Origin: Serripes groenlandicus
Taxonomy: Eukaryota > Mollusca > Bivalvia > Cardiida > Cardiidae
NCBI GenBank assembly: GCA_031761405.1
Contig: JASEVX010000011.1
Coordinates: forward strand, 23,386,035 to 23,450,034
Reading direction: 5' to 3'
Length of the DNA stretch: 64,000 nt
Translations under genes and position numbers: made by a program
Part shown: in pieces, positions 1 to 10,860 of the stretch
Layout of the letters: every line of letters begins with the position of its first letter
How positions within the stretch are numbered: position 1 is the first letter of the stretch
Notes under the pieces: model-generated
Seen by the model: the letters and a program-made list of their open reading frames with translations, nothing else
Database searches by the model: none
Told to the model about the DNA's origin: nothing

Positions 1-104
1 TAAATTGAATTCCAGAACAGAGAGATATATGCACAAAAACAGCAGAAGACATTTAAAATATCTGGGCAAAACTATGGTACACACTGTTAGTCTAAATATA
101 ATTA

Positions 105-232
105 ATGAATAAAGTTGAAAACATTGTGGCAAATGGAGTATTTGCTCATCATGAGCAATTTCACCTTTTGCCACAATATTTTCAAAAGTCTTCTTCTGCA
201 GTCTTCACAAAGCATCCATACTGGGAAAACAA
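105..232. mobile_element. Degraded TTAA-type MITE relic
   Basis: Shares the diagnostic core of the MITE family seen throughout the window: an 'aaacattgtggcaaa' block, a short internal inverted repeat around 'ttgctcatcatgagcaa', and a mirrored 'ttttgccacaat' block followed by a TIR-like stretch with 'ctgcag'. The outer TTAA/CCC ends have been lost. Confidence 0.55.
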
Positions 233-639
233 GTAAACCGTCTACCCTACCTTAATTAGCGTTTGCCTTGTATTTCTTTCCAGTTAATTTGAATTAGTCT
301 TCAAGCCACCAAACATTTCTTGAATTTAGATTGGATTCAATCTATATTAAGCTTCGATCATGTCCATGATACCTTTATATGAAAAATAATGAATAAAAAT
401 AAACACTTGTATTTATCGTTTATTACCTTCTATGCAAGAATGAATTTCTTCCAATTTAGCTGATTACCCAAATTCATATTCTTTGAGTCGTCTGTATTAT
501 CTTAGAATATGCTATTACAACACCCTAAGAAATTGGATGTTCCAATTTCATACAAAGAGAAAAACATAAAATATTTCTCTGTTTCATACAAGGCTTTCTC
601 AGAAAAACCAAATGAACTGCCATAGAAATATAAAGTCAT

Positions 640-985
640 CTGTATCAGTAAAAGGGTTGATAAACAAAACTAGAAATATCACTGAAGGTGATGAATACCC
701 CTGGTGCTGGTGCGGCTAGTGGTGCCTGAAAATATACATATGTATGAGAAATTCAAGGGGCCATAACTCATTTAAAAATAATTCCAGTGCAACAAGCCGA
801 CAATATGCACAACTAGGCTTGGTATCAATCATTCTTGTGTTATATTGAATTCTGACCAAGGGTTGCTGAGAAATAGTGTTCACAAGAAATGTCCACAGAC
901 CAACAAACCAACTGACAAGCGTGACTCCTATATAGCCCCCATATACTATGTATCTGGGGGTATAATTATATTGAATTCTGTATTA
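640..985 (+). repeat. Dispersed bivalve-type repeat with 'gggggtataat' end
   Basis: Contains 'cactgaaggtgatgaatacc', 'ggggccataactcattt', 'gaccaagggttgctgagaaa' and ends in 'tatctgggggtataat'. I recognise this order of blocks as a common dispersed repeat in bivalve genomes, from memory only. A fragment of a related repeat appears near 32,690-32,760 and a similar end near 33,350-33,378. Confidence 0.45.
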
Positions 986-1434
986 TATTCGTATAAAGTA
1001 AAGCTGAAAATTGATTAGGACTACTAGAACCTATTTTGAGAAACTTAATTGTTCCACCAGTATATAGTCGGGCTGGCCTGCACATTTGCGGGGTCTGACC
1101 ACTCCATACTGGTGGCTGCCTAACTCAACATTTTCATATTGATTATAGGTTCTTCCAAATGTAAAGCTGGACAAGTCCATTTTAAAAAATGCAGCATTGA
1201 ATGTTTCAAATTGTAATAGCACTAAGGGCATAAAAAGGCAACAAATAGTAATCTGTCCGTTTTCCTCAATGTTTCTATGTGTAAAAAATCTGTTAAAAAA
1301 ACAACAGAATACATCATGGCTACTTTTACTGGGAGCATATAACTCCATAACTGTTGAAAATATGTTTAAACCTCTATCATTCAATATACAACACTGAAAC
1401 TTCCAAGTCATATATATTCTGTAAACAAATTAGT

Positions 1435-1660
1435 TTAACTCTTTCCCTCATATAGACGCTTTCTGACTCCTCTGCAGCAGAAGGCTTTTTGTAAACCTAG
1501 AGACAAAAGAAGAAATTGCTCAGAACGAGCAATTTCTCCTTTTGCCACAATGTTTTCCACTTTTAGTCATATGTTATCCATTCAATTATAGAGATTTTCT
1601 ATTTTTTGACAAAATATATTCGAAGTCATCTGCTGCAGAATTGTTGTATCTGGGACAATA
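1435..1660. mobile_element. MITE A copy in unit 1 (TTAA, CCC/GGG-type ends)
   Basis: Starts TTAA then a degenerate CTCTTTCCCTCATATAGACG terminal repeat, has the internal inverted repeat 'gaaattgctc'/'gagcaatttc', and ends in a decayed 'gtctgctgcagaattgttg' terminal repeat. Equivalent copies lie at 4402-4630, 7625-7855, 10861-11072 and 13825-14034 in units 2-5. The right TIR has decayed in all of them. Confidence 0.7.
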
Positions 1661-1889
1661 TTTCATGAATCTTATGTGGCAATTTGAGCTTTCATTGACT
1701 CTCGGTAAAGCAATCATAATTAATGGGCTGCAGTTCTAGTTTTTGTCAAAAGATACATCTCAGATAAATAACATGTAGATAGACAGTGAATTCTGATGAG
1801 ACAGTGCTGTTGCACACACTCATACGAATCTTAACTGTAGGCAGATTCATTAAGATCTGAAATCCTTATACATGGTTAAATTCATAAAC

Positions 1890-2165
1890 AGGGTTGAGCG
1901 CCTATAGAACAGTTGGTAACAACAAGGGCTATCAACCCTCAGGTACCTACTTCTTTCCGATTATAAAGAAAATTCCTTGTGAATAGTGTCTTCCACCAAT
2001 GGACTTAATAATCTATGTAGGAAGGTTGTCAGTTACTTAGGAAGAATGTTGTGTTGAGTATTGGTGCAAGACAGACATAAAGCCTACGTAATTGTGAACT
2101 GGTTGCCTTGATATAACTGAAATACTGTTCAAAATTGTGTTCAGCCCATAGTAATCAATACAATC
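1890..2165 (+). mobile_element. Degraded tRNA-derived SINE (family 2), unit 1
   Basis: Aligns block by block with the better-preserved SINE at 27043-27326 (opposite strand): tRNA-like head 'cagttggtaacaacaaggg', a middle 'gtcttccaccaatggactta' block, 'gttgagtattggtgcaagac', and the tail 'gatataactgaaatactgtt' followed by 'caatcaatac'. The B-box part of the head is missing here but present in unit 2. Confidence 0.7.
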
Positions 2166-3689
2166 TTTAGCAATTACAGAGTCTTATATCCTGTGAACAA
2201 AAAGTTTAAGGCAAAAATGTAATGAACACTATATCTCTTACTTGATACCTCTGACCTTCAATACAAATCAGTTTGCTTCTCTGCGATCCAGGTTCCATTC
2301 CACCAAATATGTCCATGTTGAAAATCACCATCTCTCACAATCACAAGTACAACATACCAAGCCAGTTATCCAATACCAATACAAGACCATTCATTCACCA
2401 AGCCAAACATTCACCTCTCAAACCAATATTCCATAGATGTACCATTCCAGTAGCCATTCTACCTTCACTAATCTTGCATCAACGAGGCATGTGAATACAA
2501 ACAAAACAATATATTAATAAATTTAATACACAAAATTTACACTAATTGCACAAGAATAAATATTCACTAAACCTCTCTTATGTATATGAAGAGGTAATGT
2601 CCTAATGTTGATATGGAGTAAAAATGGACACAAACAAAATATTGACAGACATTGAGTGACCAGCTTGCTGTCAAGAGTTATCTTCCACTCACGTCAGCTC
2701 ATAAAAAGGACTAATGGTACCTCTTGTCTTCATCTGTTCTAATCTTTATCTTTTAACCTAAAATCTCCTGCTACAATAAAACCAATCATGGAAAAACACC
2801 AAACAATAATCTTCATCATCAATCTATTCACCAATTGTTGGATCAACTCAGGAGGGAAATTCTCTGGTGTGTCATTACAAGTGAAAGAATGAAGTGACAA
2901 GTTTCCTCTACATCGAAGCTTGTGGTAGTTCCTTTAAATAGTACTGCTAATATATCACAAGACAAGGCAAATGAGTGTTTAGTTGATTGCTTGTTTTGGG
3001 GAGGGATAGGGGGTTACAAAGAAAACTTACCTGTATAACTTCATCTGTTCTTTGCTTTTATCTGTATCTATTTACCTTAAATCTCCTGCTATAACAAAAA
3101 CATACTTGGCAAACCACTAATCAATCCTCTTCAGCAGACTTCTATTCTATGTGGGATCAAATAAGGAGGGAATTTCTTTGTTGTGCCATCATATGTGAAA
3201 GAATGAAGTTGTATATTTCCTCTACATCCATGTTTTTTGGTCATCTAACAGGGAAAAGTTCCTATAAATAGTACTGTTAACATATGACAGGACCAGGTTC
3301 GGAATTCAAACCAGTACATCTAGGAATATTGCCATCAGTTAGTGTCTGCTGCATCATGTCAGATGGACGAGTGTTTTGTTGATTGTTTGTTTTGGGGAGG
3401 GGTAGGGGATAACAAAGAAATCTTACCTGTATAACTTCATCTGTTCTTTGCCTTGATATGTTCAATCAAAACCTACCTTTGATTCTGAGCTATATTTCTG
3501 CTCTGCATGTGTTCAAGCCAACAAACGTAGTTTCAAGTATGAAATGGAAAATAGAGGATGTTCGCACTGGCTTCCCTTAACACCGCTAGGTTTGCACCAG
3601 TGCAAGCAATATCAATATCATTGTTAAACAAGGCAAAGTGTAAACACAAGTTTATGGTATCTTAGTGTTACTAATACTACTGATAGCAG

Positions 3690-4250
3690 TGATATAACTG
3701 AAATACCGTTAAAAACCAGTTTAATACCAATCAATAACCATTGCTGAAATTTCTTGATTAGCTTTTCATCTTTTTAAAACAACTGAGTACTACGGTTAAA
3801 GAAAGTAAGAATGTTACATGGGTCAATGAACTGACAGCAGGTATATAACTGAAATACTGTTGAAAGCACTTAATACCAAACAACCAATATGCACTTCTTA
3901 AATTCCAAGATTTGCTATTCATCTTATTCCAACAACTAAGTACAGGTTGAAAAAAGCAGACTGAATACTTAATTGGTCCCAGATATATAACTGAAATACT
4001 GTTAAAAACCGGTTAAACACCAAGCAATCAATGAATACACATTGCTGAAATGCCTAGATTGGCTTTACATCTTTTACATCAACACAGTACTGGTATAATA
4101 AAGTCAGAATGCATCATGGGTCAATGACCTGGAAATACTGTTGAAAACAGGCTTAACATCAATTAATCAATATACATACACATACATTACCGAAATTCCT
4201 TGATTTGCTTTTCATCTTTTTCCAACAACTGGTACTGGTTAAAGATAATA
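3690..4250 (+). repeat. About 150 bp satellite subrepeats, unit 1
   Basis: Roughly four diverged copies. Each starts with 'tataactgaaatactgttg' and an A-rich stretch with 'caatcaat', then 'cattgctgaaattcc', 'gcttttcatctttt', 'caactgagtactggtta' and 'catgggtcaatgacctga'. The first third of each monomer matches the 3' tail of the SINE families in this window. Confidence 0.75.
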
Positions 4251-4856
4251 AAAGAGATATTGTGCCATAAAGCATTGAACTCTATTTAATAATTATGATT
4301 TCATTTACAGCAATTATTCATAGTTTTGCCTAGATGTTTTCGAAGTGGTCTGCAGCAGATTTGTTGTATGTAGGAAGGGATAAAACCTGTGACCTATACT
4401 ATTATCCCTTTCCCTCATATAGACGCTTTCTGACGCCTCTGCAGCAGACAGCTTTTTGAAAACCTAGTGACAAAAGAAGAAATTGCTCAGAACGAGCAAT
4501 TTCTCCTTTTTCCACAATGTTTTCCACTTTTAGTCATAGGTTATCCATTCAATTATAGAGATTTTCTATTTTTTGACAAAATATGTCCAAAGTCATCTGC
4601 TGCAGAATTGTTGTATCTGGGACAATATTTCATGAATCTTATGTGGCAATTTGAGCTTTCATTGACTCTCGGTAAAGCAATCATAATTAATGGGCTGCAA
4701 TACTAGTTTTTGTAAAAAGATACATCTCAGATAAATTACATGTAGATAGACAGTGAATTATGATGAGACAGCTGTTGCACACACTCATATGAATCTTAAC
4801 TGTAGGCAGATTCATTAAGATCTGAAATCCTTATACATGGTTAAATTCATAAACAG

Positions 4857-5375
4857 GGTTGAGCGCCTATAGAACAGTTGGAAACAACAATGGCTATCAG
4901 CCCTCAGGTGTTGTGAGTTTGAACCTCAGCACGACCTACTTCTTTCCGATGATAAAGAAAATTCCTTGTGAATAGTGTCTTCCACCAATGGACTTAATAA
5001 TCTATGTAGGAAGGTTGTCAGTTACTTAGGAAGAATGCTGTGTTGAGTATTGGTGCAAGACAGACATAAAGCCTACATACTGTGAACTGGTTGCCTTAAT
5101 ATAACTGAAATACTGTTCAAAATTGTGTTAACCCTTTCCCACCTGCAGACGCATTTTAACGCAATAGCAGCAGACAACTTTTGAAAACATTGTGGCCAAA
5201 GGTGAAATGATGAGCAATTTCACCTTTGGCCACAATGTTTTCCACTTATAGTCATTGGTTATCCATTCAATTATAGAGATTTTCCATTTTTTGACAAAAT
5301 ATGTTTAAAGTCGTCTGCTGCAAATTAGTTGTATGTTGGAAAGGGTTAAGCCAATATCAATCAATACAATTTTTA
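4857..5375 (+). mobile_element. SINE family 2 copy in unit 2, split by MITE B
   Basis: tRNA-like head from 'gagcgcctatagaacagttg' with a recognisable B box 'gtgagtttgaacctcagc', the body block 'cttccaccaatggactta', and the tail 'atataactgaaatactgttc'. The final tail segment ('caatcaatacaat') is separated from the body by MITE B. Confidence 0.7.
5128..5349. mobile_element. MITE B, TTAA target duplication, unit 2
   Basis: Flanked on both sides by TTAA (5128-5131 and 5346-5349). The element begins CCCTTTCCCACCTGCAGACG and ends in the inverted form '...gttggaaaGGG'. A long internal inverted repeat centres on 'ggccaaaggtgaaatgatga'. TTAA duplication with CCC...GGG ends is the signature of piggyBac-type transposition. 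It has no coding capacity. Units 1, 4 and 5 lack it at the same place. Confidence 0.8.
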
Positions 5376-7624
5376 GCAATTACAGTCTTATATCCTGTGA
5401 ACAAAAAGTTTAAGGCAAAAATGTAATGAAAGCTATATCTCTTACTTGATACCTCTGACCTACAATACGAATAAGTTTGGTCCTCTTTGATCCAGGTTCC
5501 ATTCCACGAAATATGTCCATGTTGAAAATCACCATCTCTCACAATCACAAGTACAACATACCAAGCCAGTTATCCAATACCAATACAAGACCATTCATTC
5601 ACCAAGCCAAACATTCACCTCTCAAACCAATATTCCATAGATGTACCATTCCACCTTCACTAATCTTGCATCAACGAAGCATGTGAATAAAAACAATACA
5701 ATATATTAATAAATTTAATACACAAAATTTACACTAATTGCACAAGAATAAATATTCACTAAACCTCTCTTATGTATATGAAGAGGTAATGTCCTAATGT
5801 TGATATGGAGTAAAAATGGACATAAACAAAATATTGACAGACATTGAGTGACCAGCTTGCTGTCAAGAGTTATCTTCCACTCACGTCAGCTCATAAAAAG
5901 GACTAATGGTACCTCTTGTCTTCATCTGTTCTAATCTTTATCTTTTAACCTAAAATCTCCTGCTACAATAAAACCAATCATGGAAAAACACCAAACAATA
6001 ATCTTCATCATCAATCTATTCACCAATTGTTGGATCAACTCAGGAGGGAAATTCTCTGGTGTGTCATTACAAGTGAAAGAATGAAGTGACAAGTTTCCTC
6101 TACATCGAAGCTTGTGGTAGTTCCTTTAAATAGTACTGTTCATATATTACAAGACAAAGCAAATGAGTGTTTTGTTGATTGCTTGTTTTGGGGAGGGATA
6201 GGGGTTTACAAAGAAAACTTACCTGTACAACTTCATCTGTTCTTTGCTTTTATCTGTATCTATTTACCTAAAATCTCCTGCTATAACAAAAACATGCTTG
6301 AAAAACCACTAATCAATCCTCTTCAGCAGACTTCTATTCTATGTGGGATCAAATATGGAGGGAATTCCTTTGTTGTGCCATCATATGTGAAAGAATGAAG
6401 TTATATATTTCCTCTACATCATGTTTTGGTCATCTACCAGGGAAAAGTTCCTATAAATAGTACTGTTAACATATGACAGGACCAGGTTCGGAATTCAAAC
6501 CAGTACATCTAGGAATATTGTCATCAGTTAGTGTCTGCTGCATCATGTCAGATGGACGAGTGTTTTGTTGATTGTTTGATTTGGGGAGGGGTAGGGGATA
6601 ACAAAGAAAACTTACCTGTATAACTTCATCTGTTCTTTGCCTTGATATGTTCAATCAAAACCTACCTTTGATTCTGAGCTGTATTTCGGCACTGCATGTG
6701 TTACCTTCTGTTCTTTTCAAGCCAACAAACATAGTTTCAAGTATGAAATGGAAAATAGAGGATGTTCGCACTGGCTTCCCTTAACACCGCTAGGTTTGCA
6801 CCAGTGCAAGCAATATCAATATCATTGTTAAACAAGGCAAAGTGTAAACACAAGTTTATGGTATCTTAGTGTTACTAATACTACTGACAGCAGTGATATA
6901 ACTGAAATACCGTTAAAAACCAGTTTAATACCAATCAATAACCATTGCTGAAATTTCTTGATTAGCTTTTCATCTTTTTAAAACAACTGAGTACTACGGT
7001 TAAAGAAAGTAAAAATGTTACATGGGTCAATGAACTGACAGCAGGTATATAACTGAAATACTGTTGAAAGCAAACTTAATACCAAGCAACCAATATGCAC
7101 TTCTTAAATTCCTAGATTTGCTATTCATCTTATTCCAACAACCAAGTAAAGGTTGAAAAAGGCAGACTGAATACTTAATTGGTCCCAGATATATAACTGA
7201 AATACTGTTAAAAACAGGTTAAACACCAAGCAATCAATCAATACACATTGCTGAAATGCCTAGATTGGCTTTACATCTTTTACATCAACACAGTACTGGT
7301 ATAATAAAGTCAGAATGCATCATGGGTCAATGACCTGATAGCAGTAACATAACTGAAATACTGTTGAAAACAGGCTTAACATCAATTAATCAATATACAT
7401 ACACATACATTACCGAAATTCCTTGATTTGCTTTTCATCTTTTTCCAACAACTGGTACTGGTTAAAGATAATAAAAGAGATATTGTGCCATAAAGCATTG
7501 AACTCTATTTAATAATTATGATTTCATTTACAGCAATTATTCATAGTTTTGCCTAGATGTTTTCGAAGTGGTCTGCAGCAGATTTGTTGTATGTAGGAAG
7601 GGATAAAACCTGTGACCTATACTA

Positions 7625-10600
7625 TTATCCCTTTCCCTCATATAGACGCTTTCTGACGCCTCTGCAGCAGACGGCTTTTTGAAAACCTAGTGACAAAAGA
7701 AGAAATTGCTCAGAACGAGCAATTTCTCCTTTTTCCACAATGTTTTCCACTTTTAGTCATAGGTTATCCACTCAATTATAGAGATTTTCTATTTTTTGAC
7801 AAAATATGTCCAAAGTCATCTGCTGCAGAATTGTTGTATCTGGGACAATATTTCATGAATCTTATGTGGCAATTTGAGCTTTCATTGACTCTCGGTAAAG
7901 CAATCATAATTAATGGGCTGCAATTCTAGTTTTTGTAAAAAGATACATCTCAGATAAATTACATGTAGATAGACAGTGAATTATGATGAGACAGTGCTGT
8001 TGCACACACTCATACGAATCTTAACTGTAGGCAGATTCATTAAGATCTGAAATCCTTATACATGGTTAAATTCATAAACAGGGTTGAGCGCCTATAGAAC
8101 AGTTGGTAACAACAATGGCTATCAGCCCTCAGGTGTTGTGAGTTTGAACCTCAGCACGACCTACTTCTTTCCGATGATAAAGAAAATTCCTTGTGAATAG
8201 TGTCTTCCACCAATGGACTTAATAATCTATGTAGGAAGGTTGTCAGTTACTTAGGAAGAATGTTGTGTTGAGTATTGGTGCAAGACAGACATAAAGCCTA
8301 CATACTGTGAACTGGTTGCCTTAATATAACTGAAATACTGTTCAAAATTGTGTTAACCCTTTCCCACCTGCAGACGCATTTTAATGCAATAGCAGAAGAC
8401 GACTTTTGAAAACATTGTGGCCAAAGGTGAAATGATGAGCAATTTCACCTTTGGCCACAATGTTTTCCACTTATAGTCATTGGTTATCCATTCAATTATA
8501 GAGATTTTCCATTTTTTGACAAAATATGTTTAAAGTCGTCTGCTGCAAATTAGTTGTATGTTGGAAAGGGTTAAGCCAATATCAATCAATACAATTTTTA
8601 GCAATTACAGTCTTATATCCTGTGAACAAAACGTTTAAGGCAAAAATGTAATGAAAGCTATATCTCTTACTTGATACCTCTGACCTACAATACGAATAAG
8701 TTTGGTTCTCTGTGATCAGGTTCCATTCCACGAAATATGTCCATGTTGAAAATCACCATCTCTCACAATCACAAGTACAACATACCAAGCCAGTTATCCA
8801 ATACCAATACAAGACCATTCATTCACCAAGCCAAACATTCACCTCTCAAACCAATATTCCATAGATGTACCATTCCAGTAGCCATTCCACCTTCACTAAT
8901 CTTGCATCAACGAGGCATGTGAATAAAAACAATACAATATATTAATAAATTTAATACACAAAATTTACACTAATTGCACAAGAATAAATATTCACTAAAC
9001 CTCTCTTATGTATATGAAGAGGTAATGTCCTAATGTTGATATGGAGTAAAAATGGACACAAACAAAATATTGACAGACATTGAGTGACCAGCTTGCTGTC
9101 AAGAGTTATCTTCCACTCACGTCAGCTCATAAAAAGGACTAATGGTACCTCTTGTCTTCATCTGTTCTAATCTTTATCTTTTAACCTAAAATCTCCTGCT
9201 ACAATAAAACCAATCATGGAAAAACACCAAACAATAATCTTCATCATCAATCTATTCACCAATTGTTGGATCAACTCAGCAGGGAAATTCTCTGGTGTGT
9301 CATTACAAGTGAAAGAATGAAGTGACAAGTTTCCTCTACATCGAAGCTTGTGGTAGTTCCTTTAAATAGTACTGCTCATATATTACAAGACAAAGCAAAT
9401 GAGTGTTTTGTTGATTGCTTGTTTTGGGGAGGGATAGGGGTTTACAAAGAAAACTTACCTGTACAACTTCATCTGTTCTTTGCTTTTATCTGTATCTATT
9501 TACCTAAAATCTCCTGCTATAACAAAAACATGCTTGAAAAACCACTAATCAATCCTCTTCAGCAGACTTCTATTCTATGTGGGATCAAATATGGAGGGAA
9601 TTCCTTTGTTGTGCCATCATATGTGAAAGAATGAAGTTATATATTTCCTCTACATCATGTTTTGGTCATCTACCAGGGAAAAGTTCCTATAAATAGTACT
9701 GTTAACATATGACAGGACCAGGTTCGGAATTCAAACCAGTACATCTAGGAATATTGTCATCAGTTAGTGTCTGCTGCATCATGTCAGATGGACGAGTGTT
9801 TTGTTGATTGTTTGTTTTGGGGAGGGGTAGGGGATAACAAAGAAAACTTACCTGTATAACTTCATCTGTTCTTTGCCTTGATATGTTCAATCAAAACCTA
9901 CCTTTGATTCTGAGCTGTATTTCGGCACTGCATGTGTTACCTTCTGTTCTTTTCAAGCCAACAAACATAGTTTCAAGTATGAAATGGAAAATAGAGGATG
10001 TTCGCACTGGCTTCCCTTAACACCGCTAGGTTTGCACCAGTGCAAGCAATATCAATATCATTGTTAAACAAGGCAAAGTGTAAACACAAGTTTATGGTAT
10101 CTTAGTGTTACTAATACTACTGACAGCAGTGATATAACTGAAATACCGTTAAAAACCAGTTTAATACCAATCAATAACCATTGCTGAAATTTCTTGATTA
10201 GCTTTTCATCTTTTTAAAACAACTGAGTACTACGGTTAAAGAAAGTAAAAATGTTACATGGGTCAATGAACTGACAGCAGGTATATAACTGAAATACTGT
10301 TGAAAGCACACTTAATACCAAGCAACCAATATGCACTTCTTAAATTCCTAGATTTGCTATTCATCTTATTCCAACAACCAAGTAAAGGTTGAAAAAGGCA
10401 GACTGAATACTTAATTGGTCCCAGATATATAACTGAAATACTGTTAAAAACAGGTTAAACACCAAGCAATCAATCAATACACATTGCTGAAATGCCTAGA
10501 TTGGCTTTACATCTTTTACATCAACACAGTACTGGTATAATAAAGTCAGAATGCATCATGGGTCAATGACCTGATATCAGTAACATAACTGAAATACTGT

Positions 10601-10860
10601 TGAAGACAGGCTTAACATCAATTAATCAATATACATACACATACATTACCGAAATTCCTTGATTTGCTTTTCATCTTTTTCCAACAACTGGTACTGGTTA
10701 AAGATAATAAAAGAGATATTGTGGCATAAAGCATTGAACTCTATTTAATAATTATGATTTCATTTACAGCAATTATTCATAGTTTTGCCTAGATGTTTTC
10801 GAAGTGGTCTGCAGCAGATTTGTTGTATGTAGGAAGGGATAAAACCTGTGACCTATACTA
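7625..10860 (+). repeat. 3 kb tandem array, unit 3
   Basis: 3.24 kb and nearly identical to unit 2, including MITE B (8353-8574) and the full SINE head. MITE A lies at 7625-7855, the SINE at about 8082-8610 and the 150 bp subrepeats at about 10130-10715. No gene is supported. Confidence 0.85.
8353..8574. mobile_element. MITE B, TTAA target duplication, unit 3
   Basis: Same position in the unit, same ends and same TTAA flanks (8353-8356 and 8571-8574) as the copy in unit 2, with a few substitutions. It was therefore copied by tandem duplication rather than inserted twice. Confidence 0.8.

Larger units (their letters stand above)
1..1434. other. Repeat-rich flank without a supported gene
   Basis: No coding region is supported. 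The stretch holds a degraded MITE relic (about 105-232) and a dispersed repeat (about 640-985). The rest (1-104, 233-640, 986-1434) is AT-rich sequence in which I see nothing recognisable. The 126-codon open frame on the minus strand at 1031-1411 has no family resemblance and is probably chance. Confidence 0.6.
1435..4401 (+). repeat. 3 kb tandem array, unit 1
   Basis: First of five long direct repeats. Order within the unit: MITE A (1435-1660), degraded SINE (about 1890-2165), a conserved non-coding block (2200-2900), two diverged copies of a segment containing 'cttacctgtataacttcatc' (about 2940-3080 and 3360-3450), then about 150 bp subrepeats (3690-4250) and a truncated MITE half (4255-4394). 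This unit lacks MITE B, which units 2 and 3 carry. Its second half resembles unit 5 more than units 2-4 (for example 'gctaatatatcacaagacaa'). Confidence 0.85.
4402..7624 (+). repeat. 3 kb tandem array, unit 2
   Basis: Same order of blocks as unit 1, 3.22 kb long. The extra length is mainly MITE B (5128-5349) inserted in the SINE tail. It keeps the B-box segment of the SINE head ('gttgtgagtttgaacctcag'), absent in units 1, 4 and 5. Contains MITE A at 4402-4630 and 150 bp subrepeats at about 6895-7475. No gene is supported; the 94-codon frame at 6114-6398 is repeated only because the DNA is. Confidence 0.85.

Noticed and set aside
6114..6398. 94-codon frame repeated in units 2, 3 and 4
   Set aside because: Conserved only because the whole unit is conserved. 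Units 1 and 5 break it, it has no recognisable domain, and it crosses a candidate splice donor.
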